A DNA stretch of 64,000 bases from Ascaphus truei (GCA_036426205.1 WSYH01002425.1:23246-87245); one strand, 5' to 3'. Numbered from the stretch's first letter, positions 46,374 to 59,390 are shown. Numbers and translations are program-made. The notes: a model not told the origin generated them from the sequence alone.

Positions 46374-46506
46374 TATGTCATCTTTGTCTGATTGTACTGT
46401 CAGTACCTACCAGGCGGCCTATTTCACCAATATCTGGGTTCACTACTTTAGTGTTAGATTTTTATCATTTATTTAGCGCTGTTTAACACCGTCTTTTTTT
46501 GTTGTG

Positions 46507-46550
46507 ATAAAACTAGCAGCGCTATACAAGAACATGCTAAAAAAAAGAAT
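46507..46550 (+). mobile_element. tRNA-derived SINE, copy 2, right part
   Basis: Resumes with the 15-bp duplicated target and CGCTATACAAGAACATGC, continuing the SINE tail of copy 2. Confidence 0.85.
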
Positions 46551-46899
46551 TAAATTGTTTTTTTTCCAGGTTTTTTTATTGTATTTATTTATTTTTATGT
46601 ATTTGCTTCACATTGACTGATAATGTATTAATCTGTGCTAGGATACAGTGACAGGCAATGCATTTTTTGGCAAATGCTTTTTTTCAGTTAGCATTTTAAA
46701 TTAATCAATTGTTTTGTTGGCTAGGGGATTAAATTAATTATTTGTTTTGTTGTCTGGTGGTTTTATTTATTTAATTGATTGATTGGATAGATGTTTGTTT
46801 ATTTCTATTCTTATGTTTTGGAATAACATAATTGGAGTTATTTTGCTGTTTTAGTGATAGATTAATGTAATTGATGTGTAGTTGAGGCTTTTTAGTTCA

Positions 46900-47290
46900 T
46901 TTTATTGTTGGGGTGTTTAGGTGCTTCTGTATTTCTTTGATTATTGTGTATTTTTGGCCTTAATTATTTTTATTAGGTTGACCATTGAGTGATATAGTGG
47001 CTTATCATGCCCATATTATATGGGTATTATATACCACTGTGCCAATCAATGGGTACAGCGTGGGTATAATGGGTCCAGGGTGGTTGGTTAGGCCTCCCAG
47101 GTGGGTAGCGGAGGATGGGGTTAACCCCTTAATTACTATAGTGGTTATTAACTGCTGAGGTGATTAAGGGGTTATGTGCCATTAGATTGTATTTTTTCTT
47201 GTATTCTTGCTGGCATCTGAGGACATGGACCTGGAGTATGCTGACGTGGATGCCCTTCATGATGGCAGGGTTAAGTAGAAAAATGTATTT
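46900..47290. repeat. Foldback repeat family D, second copy
   Basis: GGGGTTAACCCCTTAATTAC..GTGGTTATTAACTGC..GTGATTAAGGGGTTA forms the same kind of core hairpin as 6345-6400. An additional hairpin CCCATATTATATGGG is nearby. Confidence 0.55.
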
Positions 47291-47374
47291 ACTTTATTAT
47301 TGCTGGCTGGCTAATATTTGATTTTCTAAAGGGCAAATGCACTATTATCCATATCTGGATAAATGTAATTTTGC

Positions 47375-47663
47375 ATATACATAAGTAGAAAGAACAATTT
47401 GATATTTGTAATTGTAAAATAAAATATAGCAGAACAATTAAGCTTTTATATGAAGCTAAAAAGTATTTTTGTAGTTACTGAATAGTGATACTTGACATAT
47501 TTTATATCATTTATCCACAATACATTGGTACCCTCTTCACCAAAAATGAGTGCTGCACTTTGAACATTTTTTTTTCAAATATTGCTTAATTCGAAATAAT
47601 TGAGTATGCATGATAGTTGAAAGAGGAGACCTAATTTGTATGAGGGTTTAGGCAAACAAGGGA
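47375..47663 (-). repeat. Dispersed repeat E, copy 2
   Basis: Inverted partner of 33175-33463, about 14 kb away, roughly 90% or more identical by eye. Confidence 0.8.
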
Positions 47664-47674
47664 TACCATACACT

Positions 47675-48045
47675 GCTTTACCAGGGTGGCTAAAGTGGTT
47701 TAATAAATAGTATGGAACCACAGTTAGATACTACTAACACTAGTTTTGTCCTATTGCTATTTAGCTAAGTATAGCATCTAATTTAGGTAAACAGGTATAC
47801 TTGAATATCCCATGGGTGGATCGAATAGGGAATTATAGTTATCCTGCACTGTTTTGCTATGTTGATACAAGGATAACTAAAATCCCAGTCCACATCACCC
47901 CATTAAAGATAGAACCTTGGGATCAAAACATGATCTAACCACTGATTGGTAACAAATCTAGTGATACTATAAATAGTTTCACCAGGGTGATTTAAATGGT
48001 TTAATAAATAGTTTTGAACCACAATTAGATACTAACAACACATCT
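47675..48045. repeat. Local direct duplication
   Basis: ACCAGGGTGGCTAAAGTGG..AATAAATAGTATGGAACCAC (47678) recurs diverged at 47981 (ACCAGGGTGATTTAAATGG..). Confidence 0.6.
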
Positions 48046-51000
48046 CTACCAAATACAGTACTAATTATTTTGATCTTCATAGTATGGATCTGTATAAGGC
48101 AAGTGGGACTTCTGGTTTTAACAAGTTTTTTTTCTTTTGTATTAATTTCATGTAAGCATTATCATTTGATTTTACGTTATGATAACTAGTCATGTTAAAG
48201 TCCTTAGTTAATGGTTGAACTTTTTTAATAATATACTTTGGGGATTTGTGCTTACAGGGGTACTTACCGGGGGTCTTTTCATTAGCACTTTTTGAAAATT
48301 ATTAAAGAATGGCATTTTCTTAAATGAAAATAATTGTATTTGTTAGAAAATTTTAGTACAGTTTTTGCCCCTGCTTTTGCAAACTGATGACAGATGAATT
48401 GACCCTAGAGTTTTAAAACCACATCAAATGGCACAACAGATGTAGCTGACATTTTTCCATTCGCAATACTTTTTAAAAGCACTGTAATGATGTAGTCTGC
48501 CAATCTTACTACTGATGCTATTTATCTATTAGATACAGTATGGAAGATGGGTGGATTTGTCTAACTTTAATACGGGATTATATTCTTATCAATAAAAAAA
48601 ATTTCATTAACATATTTTATCAGGAATAATACATTAAGATATATACATATGATTTGTAAATACTGTATATTATAGGAAGTCACAAAGAGGAAAAATTATT
48701 TGCCTGGCAGGTAAGTTACCTGACAGATTAAAATGCTCAGTAGGAATTAAACCCACAAAATAATACATTAAAGATCAACATAATAACCATTAAATTACTC
48801 CTATTTTAATTTGACCATTAACACAGTAGATAAAATATTGTGATGGCGCCAAGTAGAAAAACTATTCTTAATCTTGATAAATGGTCAAATCTAAAATCTA
48901 TCACCTGGGGCAAATAATTTAAATGTAATTAACTATATGCTCTTCCTGTGAAAAGCTGTTTGAAGTAAACTAAGCAATTCTCACACATTTGTGAATCCCT
49001 CTGGTTTCTATGTTGTTATTATCACCAGGAACTATTGCATATTTAGCTTCCCATGGTATGCAATTTAAAAAAAGTAGGGTAATGATTTTTTAACAGACTC
49101 ATCACTACCTCCTAAAAAGTTTAACAAGTTTATTACAAGTACATAAGACAGTTTAATTTATACCAGATCAACAACCTGTAAATTAACATTTAAATCTGAC
49201 AATAGAACTATCTTATGGAGAATAGAAAGACATACAGTAACATTCTTCCTGGCTGATGAAATTGACAAATGTATGTTCTTTGTGTTTTCAGCTACAGTAT
49301 ATTGAAAAATAAAATCTGAACTGAAAAACTGAAAAATGCCTGTAGGATCCATATTTAAGTTTAAGTTTATTCTACTACCCAGCTATGACTTATATTTCTC
49401 TCTATCTTCTTTGTGTCCTCTATATTTCATTGCATATGACCCTGCTACATCAAAAACTTGCCTAAATATTCTGACAACCAATGTCTCTAATTGAAGCATG
49501 CACTGAAATCATCAATTTTCACATAAAATGTTGCTAAATCAGCAATAATATTAGTTATTTCAAATATTATCATTTTATTCCTTAACATTTAAATTGCACA
49601 CTATAAATGTAATTTACATATGTTCTACACAATAACTAATTGAAATTAGCAAGACACATTTTTAATACAGTAGCTCAAGATCCAAGAAACATGGCGTATC
49701 CTCTTTATTTGAGGGGCCATTTAATAAGCAAACTTTATAGTACATTTTGGTAGGTGAGAGGTATAGAGTTATAGCATGTGTTTAGCAGTATGGCGTTAGA
49801 GAGCCGTGTGTCTGTTTAAATTGTTTTGTAAAGTTATTGTCTGCTAGTGAAGGATTTTTTTTTACTGAGTTGCAGTTGGCTGTAATTGTATTTTTACTAC
49901 AATTATTGATTGGATTTTTGATTAAATGAAGGTGCTTAATTGATAGTATGTGCTTGCTGTTGAGTAAGGTAGATTCCTTAAGGAGTGATGGGAGTTTGCA
50001 GATGAATTGTGGGGAGTAAGATAGGATGGGTAGTAGAGATGAGGTTAGAAAAAATAGTTTAGTGAAGAGGATTGGTGTGGAGAAAATGTTCAAGAATATT
50101 CCTTACATTTGCCATTGACTGAAATGTTCAGTAGGTTTTTGTGAATAGGGCTAGATACCCTGCAATGGGAAATGAGGCTATTTAACCGAGATACTGAAAT
50201 ATGTATTTTAATGGAGGGAAGGGCAAGAGAGAGGGAGCGGTGCGGTAGAGGAGCTCATGGAGAGGGGTAGTTAGAGAGAGAGAAAGAGAGAGAAAGTACA
50301 ACAACACATGCAATAGAAAAGCAGGTTTTAGCAAGATCTTCCTCATCACATGACTAGGTCAGAAAGACAAACATTGGACCACCATCATGGTGTAAAAAAA
50401 ATAGATGTTGTAAGCAAGACTACAAGTGGCTTACAGAAAGTAGACATCAATACCCAACTAAACACACATGTTCTGAGTAAGAGTGTAGAGGGTGGGTGGG
50501 GCGGGGAGTTGAGGCGAAGAAATTATTTTTAGATTGTGGGTTGTCACAATAGAGATCACCCTCCTCAACTTCTGTGTGTGCAAGTGGAAGGGCATCATTA
50601 GCTCAAGCAGCAGAATTACCTATGGAAATGTCTGCAAGAGATACTAAGTCAGTGGAATATGATACATCCTCCTCAAAAGAATGTGCATCAGCAGGGACAA
50701 GGATTTTCATGATGAGCTGAAAGCTAGGGTTCTAGTTCTTCACTTTCAAAACTTTGTCTCTGAGAAGGGTGAGGGAGAAGGGGTGGCTAAGGTAGGGATT
50801 GAGGCAAAGATACTGTAGAGAAGCTTTTAGTTGATGATATGGAGCATAGAGTTGAGGAGTTTGAGAATACTGTGTGGGATGCTCAGGGTGCACAAATTGC
50901 ACATGCAGAGGTGGGAATGCGGGACCACTTTGAGTCTGATAGTAATAATGATGTGGTCTTTAGTGCAATAATATATTCATGATCTTGGTTGTAGCATGAT

Positions 51001-51125
51001 GAGTGAAGGAGGGGTTGATGATGATCCTAATCGTATAAGTAGTCAATCACTCTGTGAGCAGCAGGCAGCCATGGCTACCCCCACTACCTTTTCTACCACC
51101 CCAACTGCTCAAACCAGTGATACCT
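48046..51125. other. Intergenic DNA, no supported gene
   Basis: AT-rich with many TACTGTA/TACAGTA heptamers. 50200-50300 is purine-rich. Frames of 60-100 codons show no recognisable domain. Confidence 0.5.
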
Positions 51126-51129
51126 CCTC

Positions 51130-52200
51130 TTAGAAGATACTGTACACATTTTGGCCATGTCATGAATGTGAATTGAAAAGGAAAGAGTCAAATGTCACTC
51201 CAGGGCAAATTACTTTGGTGACAGGATAGATGGTAATACCATTTACTGTAAAGGAAAATCTCAGTTTAAGACATATTAAGTTTAAGGTGGCAGATTACCA
51301 TCCACGACGAGGCAATCCAAGATTTGGGACTAGATTTCATGATTGGGGGTAGGGATGAATAGATATGTGCATATCATCTGAATAGAGATGATACCTAAGG
51401 CAAAAGAGTTGATGAAGTCACCAAGTTATAGTGTAAGCGAGAAAAGGAGAGGTCCCAAAACAAAGCCTTGAGGTACACCAACAGAGATCGACAGAAGAAA
51501 TAATTGTAGCAACAAAGACAGAAAATGTGCAATGAGAGAAGTAAGATGAGAACCTTGATAGAGCTTTGTTGTGAATGCCAAGAGAGTATGGAGAATGTGA
51601 TGAAAAAAATTATGTTCCAGAGTATAAAATGCTGCAGAAACATCAAGTAATGTAAGTAGGGTGTAATGACTTTAGTGTTTGGCATCATGAGGATTAGTTG
51701 TTGTGGTGAGAGCTGTTTCAGTGGAGTGAACACTGGGGAAGCTAGATTGTAAAGATTCTAGGAGGGAATAGGAGGTAAGAAAATGGAGCATGTGAGAGAA
51801 TACAAGGCATTCAAGGAGTTTAGAGGCACACGGCAGGATGAGACAGGGCGGTAGTTAGGGAGAGAGGTATGGTCAATTTTTCTGTTTTAAGTAAAGGTAT
51901 AACTGTTGAATTCTTGATGGAGGTGGGAAAAGTACCAGAGCAGAGTTGCTGAAAATATGTGTGAGTATAGAAATTGGCATGGGAGCAAGAGGTTTTAAGA
52001 TATGGAGGGAATGCGGTCAAGTTTTAGGAAGTGGAGGTGAAAAATATGAGGGGTTTCCTTGCCAAATGAAATCCACCTATATCTTGGACTACACAAGTCC
52101 TGAGGTGAAATGTACAGTAGGAAGAAAACTAGTAAAAGACAATGGTCTCAGTAGAGAATCCAAAACAGAGGAGGGTAGTATGGATTAGACTACTGAGTGT
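51130..52200 (-). pseudogene. L2-like LINE reverse transcriptase, decayed
   Basis: On the minus strand: a GTFPTSIKNSTVIPLLK block (about 51900), HSTETALTTTTN (about 51710), LDVSAAFYTLEHN (RT region A, about 51630), GVPQGFVLGPLLFSL (about 51470), a decayed LYSDDMHIYL catalytic box (about 51380) and GVTFDS (about 51190). This order is diagnostic of L2/CR1-type RT. Several stops and shifts. No 3' tail follows, so truncated at both ends. Confidence 0.87.
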
Positions 52201-52253
52201 TGAAGAGCGGGAGGAACACAAAATGAAGTCAAGAGCTAGTAGATTAATGGCTG

Positions 52254-52418
<165 letters not shown>

Positions 52419-52419
52419 C

Positions 52420-54047
52420 CTGTGGATCAATCCATGTGCAGATTTTTAAGAATCAGGCCATGCATTTTGGATTACTCTCGAAAATAAAATAAAAAATCCG
52501 AAATCGTGAATTTGATTTTTTGAGACTGATTTGAGAACCAAAGGAACCAGACAATCAGAGGTGGATCCAAATTCACACAAAAAAATCACCCATTTCTGGG
52601 GATGAGTAGAGAATAAAAAAGCTGCATGTGATCCTCAAAGGAAGGAAAATAAAGAGAGGGATGAATAGGAAGGGGTTGGTAATGGCAATCCCATCTTCTT
52701 AGAACTGGTGGGGTACAGTAAGATAAGTAGCCAGATGGGGAACTACTTCAATGCTTAATAAGACTCTGCATCTGAGTTTGACATGCTTTCGGTAATGACA
52801 TTGAACTGTAGCCTTTATTAACATTTTGATTGCCTAGACACAGTACATTACTTTAAAACAAGGCTGTGTTTAGAGTGAGATGTTAATTATCTTGATTACA
52901 ATTATTTATCATTGATATTCCATTTTCAATGTATTTTTTTGCTCTGTAAGTCTGGTGGTTGTCAAAATTCACTTTCTATTTTATATTATTTTCATATAAA
53001 CTTAGAATACAAATTAAAAGAAAAAGTCAACAATCCATATTAATTGTATATACCCTGTATACAAAACTCCAATATTAATAATTGCTAAACTAAAAGTTGT
53101 TAGTGAATAAGAAACTATTTAATAACAATATCATGTCTTTCTTAGTAATGTGATGTTGTTAATAATGTGTCCCTTGTCAGAACTCTTGTCACATCTTTTT
53201 TTGAAGGTCAACCCTGTTAGGAACAATGGGAAGAATGTTACAATGTTCAGTGTGATTAATCAAGTTTTAATCAATGATATCAACCTCAGAGGTACTGAAG
53301 TACCCAGTGAAACTCTGCTAAAAATTACGGAACATAAAAAAGAAACGCTACACTGCTAAATAATATTTTAAAATTAAACTATTTACTGTACAATTCTTGA
53401 TTGTAATGTCTGTAATAATGTACATATCGATAGCATACTGTATAGCCTATACTGTAAAACAAACTAAAGAAAGTGGTATTTTTTTCTACTATTACAGTAT
53501 ATGCCATCCATAAAGTCACACAGTGCAGTTTAATTGGACTAATGTGATTATCAGACTTGCAGACCTGTACTATCTCATCAAGACTCAGCAGGTACTGCCC
53601 ACTTTAGTGACTGATGAGTGGGAGATAATATAGATTTTAATAAGAGGTCAGCAGAATTCAGAAATGCTACTATGTAATTACCTGAAGTACAGTATAAGGT
53701 AAGATAGTGCACGTAAAATAAATAATTTATAATCTACAATAGTGAGGTTAGGCTTCCAGATATGAATAAAACACAACAAAATGAATACTACTATACTGGG
53801 ATGGACTGGTGCATGGTAAAAATCTGACACATTTCGAACAGTATGAAACATTTGCGGAAGTTATTAATCCGACCACGAGTTCATATTTTGAATCATGACA
53901 AAACAGAACCAAAACATATTTCTCACTTAAACATTTTACAGGTCCTTCCTTTCACTAACGACCTTAGAAAGGCTCCATTGTGGCCTCCTGAAATACTGCC
54001 GCCCAGTATCTCCCACCCTGTACGCCCAAACTTCCTCTGTTGCAGAG
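52420..54047. other. Intergenic DNA, no supported gene
   Basis: AT-rich to 53800. 53840-54047 is an unassigned flank of the gypsy element with a 69-codon frame lacking known domains. Confidence 0.5.
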
Positions 54048-55172
54048 TGTAAGGATTCACGCTACGGGTATACCCGCATCCAGCGCATCCTTACCTCTTC
54101 ACAGGCCGTTTAGGCTCCCTGGCGGCTTTCCCACTCCCGGCTGCTGTTCCCGCGCCTCCAGCCCACGCACGTCAGCCCTAAGGGCGTGCGCGCACCCAAG
54201 CCGCTATTAGTTGGCGCCGGGTGCCTGACTCTGCCTCTGCTGACGTGGCGCACGCTCCTTACGTGTCTCCGTCCCGGTCCCGTCAGCTCCGCCTCCCCGG
54301 TTCTCCTTCCTTACCTGACCCTTCCCCTGTCTGTCCCTCTGCTCCTCCCCTTCTTCTGTCTGCTTTTGGACCCTCCGGTGCGCCTCTCCCATTCTCCGCC
54401 TTCTCGGACGTGACGTGCATGCCCTGCATGCCCCTTCCCCATCAGCTTTGCCTCTCAGGTCCTCCTTTGCTTTCTGTCCCTTCCCTTGTCCATCCCTCCG
54501 CTCCTCCCCTTACCTTGATCACTCCCTTAGCCTCTAGCAATTCTCCTCTATCTGGGTCTTACCTAGGTCACTCCTCTTTTCCTCCCCTCACTCCCATTGG
54601 TCCCAAACTTTCACAATCTGCTCTCCTTCTTCGGGCCGCTCCTCCGTCACTCCCCTTTGTCTGATTGGTCTCACCATTTCCTCTTTGCTCTGCATAGCTT
54701 CTGTACCTTGGTGCTGTCTGCTGTTGCCTGTCCTCTCTTGTCTTTTCAGTGCTTTCTCCTGTCCCTGGAATTTCTGCTGACCTCCCTGGATTTGATCTTT
54801 TGCTTTGGACTCTACTACGCTGCTCTCTGGAACCCTTTGGACCTCGCTTTGGACTTTCTACGCTGCAGACTTCTACAACCCTTGGACACGGCACACGGAC
54901 AATCTACTATGCAGCTCTCTCCACTCCATGACCCAGGCTTACGGACAATCGATTACGCTGCCCACTCCAACTCACGACCCTTGGCATATGAACTTAACAC
55001 TTCTATGCCGGGGGTGTCAAGTACGGTATTATTTACATTCTAGTTACCCGGACCACCTACGCTACTTCCACACTCCGGTCGTGCCCCCGTTTGCTGCTAG
55101 GTGTGTGGTTTTACCCTTTCCACCTCAGTCCCGGGGTCTCGTCTGGCTTGTTGGCAGGCCGAGCATTACATC
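54048..55172 (+). mobile_element. Ty3/gypsy LTR and leader (plus copy)
   Basis: Begins TGTAAGGATTCACG, matching the two LTR-like starts of the minus copy. Pyrimidine-rich body. The leader ends GGCAGGCCGAGCATTACATC before the gag ATG at 55173. The LTR/leader border is not resolved. Confidence 0.65.
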
Positions 55173-56092
55173 ATGCAGAGCCCAACAGACCCAGACCCCC
55201 CTGAGGTGGAAGATACCTTAACCACCATTTCCAAACACTTTAATCTTTTGGACAACCAAGTCTCCTCTCTTAACCAGCAAGTTAATAACCTCTCTCTTCA
55301 GTTTCCCCAGGGCATTGTCCCCACTTCCTCTTCTATAGTATCCCGTGAAGGATCAGGCCCCTCAGACTTACGGATACCTACCCCCAGTAAATACGTGGGA
55401 GATCAGCTTGCATGCCGCGGTTTCTTGAACCAGTGCGAGATACAATTTGAGCTGTCACCTTCTCGCTTCCCCACGGATCGTACTAAGGCAGCCTACGTGT
55501 ACTCCCTCCTCACTGGAGATGCCTTAGCCTGGGCATCACTAATCTGGGAACTGAAACCCGAACTCACTTACAATTTTGACAATTTCAAAAGAGAATTTCA
55601 CTTAGTGTTTGACGCAGTGATATGGCGGCATCTTCCTTGTTCCATATTTCGCAGGGTCGGAGATCAGTGGCACGTTACGCTCTGGAGTTCCTGACTATCG
55701 CAACGGAGACAGACTGGAACGATGGGGCTCTCTCCGCCGCCTTCTGGCAGGGCTTTCGGAAACCCTAAAGGACGAATTGGCGGCTCGTGAGAGGCCCTCC
55801 TCCCTAGAGGCCCTGATCGCTCTATGCGTTTAGGTGGATCAAAGACTTCTGGAGAGGCGGGCTGAACGTCAACGTCTTCGTACTACTATTTCTTTGTTTT
55901 CTAATTCCAGATCTCCTCTTCCTGTACTGCCTGCACTGGAAGCCCCGGAACCCATGCAACTGGGCACACATCACCTCCCTTCTACAGAGCGACTACGTCG
56001 GAGGAATGAGGGTCTGTGCTTCTATTGTGGTTCTCCTGGGCACATCCTACCACGCTGCCCTTCCAAGCCGGGAAATGCCAACGCCCAGTGAG
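55173..56092 (+). pseudogene. Ty3/gypsy (sushi-type) gag with intact zinc knuckle, frameshifted
   Basis: The ATG at 55173 is chosen because it matches the start of the minus copy (M.SPT..DPPEV). The first frame gives LRIPTPSKYVGDQLACRGFL, SLLTGDALAWASLIW and FKREFHLVFD. It shifts near 55615, where homology continues in another frame (SVARYALEFLTIATETDW). An in-frame TAG lies at about 55831. The 55834-56091 frame ends with CFYCGSPGHILPRC, a complete CCHC knuckle. Gag would package element RNA into particles. This copy cannot make a full protein. Confidence 0.87.
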
Positions 56093-56485
56093 GTATGGGG
56101 GAATCTCACTGGGTACCATCTCTGCTTCTTCTCTTCCCTCACAGCGTCTCCCTAAACGTCTCCTATGGACGGTACTCCTTAAGCACGCGAATATCCAGAC
56201 CCCTGCTCAGGCCTTCCTTGATTCCGGTTCCAGAGGAAATTTCATAAACCAGGCGTTTGCTACTCGGTATAACATTCCTCTCCGGGAGAAGGCCTTTCCG
56301 GTCGGATTAGAGGCGATTGATGGTCAACCTCTGCAGCCAGCCTTTATTACCTTGGAGACACTTCCTCTAGAACTCTCTATGGATGATGGACATTTTGAAA
56401 TTATCTCTTTTGATGTCATTCACTCTCCATTGGTTCATATCATCCTGGGCTTACCATGGCTGCAATTACACAATCCCATCATCAA
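56080..56485 (+). pseudogene. Ty3/gypsy retropepsin-like protease, 3'-truncated
   Basis: In the frame 56016-56519: AQAFLDSGSRGNFINQAFA has the Asp-Ser-Gly active-site triad (Asp codon 56220). LVHIILGLPWLQLHNPII is the second conserved protease block of sushi-type elements. Sequence similarity ends near 56485. RT, RNase H and integrase are absent. Confidence 0.85.
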
Positions 56486-56489
56486 TGTT

Positions 56490-57036
56490 TCATGTATATC
56501 AATATATATACAATTTTAATCTGTTTATAGTGTCATCATCTGCTACATCATATTTAGACATTTACTTGGATACCTTTATATCTTCCACAGATTCTTTGGA
56601 TATACTATCACTATTGTGTTAACATCCACTATTGATATACCAGATCTATATCCCTTTACCCCATGTTTTAGTTAGGCCTGTTATAATCTGTACAGAGCCA
56701 CAGAACCATCAGTTCACATTTTATATTGAGTACCACTTTCGTATCAATCATCCGTTCCTTCCTTTTTTTGGGACAACAGATTTATGGTTACCAAGTGTGG
56801 AATTATTTCTGATTTTACACTTTTTCTACATTATTAGAATCACCAAATATATATTCTCTAAGCATGGGCATTATTTTCTATGTGGAACATTAAATTAAGA
56901 GGTTATGCATATTATCATTAAGTTTTTTTTATTGCAAATAAGGATTTGGTATTTGCTACCCTATCAGGATGGTATATCTATATCAAGTTGTTATCCATCA
57001 ATATTCCTGTGGTCGCTCTATTGTCCTATGCATCCA

Positions 57037-57073
<37 letters not shown>

Positions 57074-57101
57074 ATATGTATGTATACTGTATGTATATGA
57101 T
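56490..57101. other. Unassigned AT-rich segment with (GT)n
   Basis: No homology recognised. A (GT)n run of about 24 bp occupies 57040-57064, followed by TATG repeats. Confidence 0.5.
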
Positions 57102-57228
57102 AAAATGTGTAATTACAATGACAAATTAGCTAACACACTGCAGCTAGATACAATACATATGTTATGGTAAAACACAAATGTTTGACAGATGATTGAATAA
57201 AATTACAATGTACAGTGAATAAAAATAT
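57102..57228 (+). repeat. Inverted arm, left
   Basis: About 125 bp (AAAATGTGTAATTACAATGA.. to ..ACAATGTACAGTGAATAAAA) inverted almost perfectly at 59161-59287, on the other side of an LTR copy. Confidence 0.88.
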
Positions 57229-57262
57229 ATATATATGTAGTATATATATATATATATATATA

Positions 57263-58990
57263 TGTAGCCCTTTTTGTGAACCGGCCTGACCCACCCAATC
57301 TCACATTGGCCCCTGTGGTCTAACCGGTCCCTTTCCTTGTGGCACACCTCTTCTAAGGGACTACTGGTAACTGTATAACACCTGTGGCTCCAGGAGATCT
57401 GAGCCTCCACTAGCTGGGAGCCTGGGGAAACCCTTACCTGTTTACCTGGTGCAGCGCCTCCACTTACCCAGGATCCCCGTTATGAAAGATAGCCCTGGGT
57501 AAGAAATACAATAACACACATAACGATAGAAAGAATACTAACACTTTACTGAAAACATAGCAAACCATAACACGACATAACCTTATGCTCTATCCGTATC
57601 ACCTCAGCCCAATGTCTGGTGTTCCCACCCAGTGTCCTGTGATCCCCCACACCCAATGTCCCGTACTCCTACGGAGGTCGTGGGTGACTGCGCAGTCACT
57701 ATGAACTAATAGGCCTGTTGGTGCACATATAATACAGAGGTACCTTCCGAGCACTCCGATGCTCGGGCCTGCAACACTCTTCTCAAAGGGTCAGACGTGC
57801 GATGCATCCGTCTGATCCTATCCAGGTACTTCTCCAGGAACCCCAACGAGGGTCCCACCGCTTCACGGGAACACAACCGTCTCACGGTAACAGCAACCGA
57901 ATCACGGGAACAGCAACCGCCGCTATCCCTGTCTATCCCTAACTAACCCTAAAGTGACAGGAACCCTAACCTAGGGCCTGTCCCTGATGAACCGTAACCT
58001 GGGGTGGCTTGGGGAAAACTCCTAGGGCCTGCGGAGCAATAACCTGCCCCACTCCCCTAGCTACCCACGTCCCTAATCCTCCCTAACCACTAGCTACTCG
58101 CTACTCCTAACAGCCTGCAGCAGACACACAGCTCTCACCGTCAGCCTGCAGACTTTCACACACGCTGCACACACTGCGCCCAGCACATGCAGCGACACAC
58201 ACAGCAACGATACACACAACATCCACTGGAACCCGCAGCAAATACCCACTGCTCGCACTCTGTGCCTATTTGCCAGTGCGCAAAGCACTACCCGCTGTGG
58301 CACTGCCAAACCTGCACCTCTCACACCTAAGGGTGACCTCCTTATCTAGGGCCGTCCCTCTTCAGTTACCCCCTGCCCTTACCGGGAATTGGGGCCTGCC
58401 TGGGGACCTAAGGAGAACCCTTACCTGGTGCAGGAGCCACTCGCTCCTTACACCCTTCCTACTCCTTCCTCTGCCTCTTCCTGACTCCTGTGCAAAGCCC
58501 GGGAAATGTATCTATATTCCCGGGCTGAGCTTCCTCCAGCCCTATTGGCCACATTGGAGCACCTGACCTCTGTCTCCCTATGCCTCCTGGGAGTTGTAGT
58601 TCCCAGGAGGCTGTCTAAGCATTGGGGCCGCGTGCACACTTGCCCTGTGCCTGCGCAAACCCCTAATGGCCGCCTCAATCCTTTCCTCCCCTGTCCTACT
58701 CTCGCGCGATCTCCCTGGGGCCTTCCCTGCGCTTTCTGCCTACTGCGCATGCGCGAACTAACGCGCAATGGCGGCGCCCTCTGCACAAGCCGCCGGGCCG
58801 GTGGCAACGCGATCGCGGCCTTAGCGACGGCACGATGCGCCCCGGCGGCAACCGGCCTGCGGCCGCCCCAAACACATCGCGCTGACTCCCTGCACTGGCA
58901 CCCACCCTCGAGAAGTGCGGCGCGGTCCGTCGCGCTCATTCGGGCACCCACTACCGCACGGCACGTCGCTAGGAGGGGCAAAGGCAAATT
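57263..58990 (-). mobile_element. LTR copy related to the 22.2/31.5 kb unit
   Basis: Read on the minus strand it ends ..GGTTCACAAAAAGGGCTACA at 57263. Shared blocks with the plus unit: GGATCCTGGGTAAGTGGAGG, GCTCAGATCTCCTGGAGCCA, TGTGCACCAACA and GGGAACTACAACTCCCAGGA. The upstream part (58500-58990) is a CpG-rich promoter-like segment. The 5' end was not identified. Confidence 0.7.
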
Positions 58991-59160
58991 GCAAATTCCT
59001 CGTGGCGCATATAGAGGTAGTAGAGTAGAGTATAGTCGGGTGATGTATAGGGATATATTATGGATGCAATATATATAGATCTACAAATTAACAATAACTA
59101 TATATATATCAGATAGCTATGATATTATATATATAGATATATAGTATACTAGTATATTTT

Positions 59161-59287
59161 GTTTTATTCACTGTACTTTGTAATTTTATTCAATCATCTG
59201 TCAAACTTTGTGTTACCATAACATATGTATTGTATCTAGCTGCAGTGTGTTAGCTAATTTGTCATTGTAATTACACATTTTATCAGA
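59161..59287 (-). repeat. Inverted arm, right
   Basis: Complement of 57102-57228. Separated from the LTR copy by an AT-rich spacer, as on the left. Confidence 0.88.
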
Positions 59288-59390
59288 CTCTTTGTAGTTC
59301 CATTTTATGTCTGTGTCAATGTAGTCTTCTATTCAACTTCACTACTGTATAAGTCAACACACTGTGTTTTCAGTCAATCATACACAATAT

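Larger units (their letters stand above)
44300..46506 (+). mobile_element. PLE with inverted arms, no RT, inserted in a SINE
   Basis: Bounded by ATAAAACTAGCAGCG at 44285-44299 and 46507-46521. Arms 44300-44710 and 45575-45985 are inverted copies (GGCGCCTTTAAAGTCCAATA / GGACTTTAAAGGCGCC). The same GGACTTTRARGCGCC end block occurs in the PLE at 14012-18814. The right end AGCGCTGTTTAACACCG plus T-run is the PLE-type terminus. Between the arms lie a hairpin (44908-44967) and a purine-rich tract. MITE A copy 3 is inserted at 45999. Confidence 0.82.

Noticed and set aside
51244..51250. TACTGTA in the L2 RT fragment as a footprint
   Set aside because: On the minus strand it encodes T-V-N within a block that matches L2 in frame, so it is probably native sequence.
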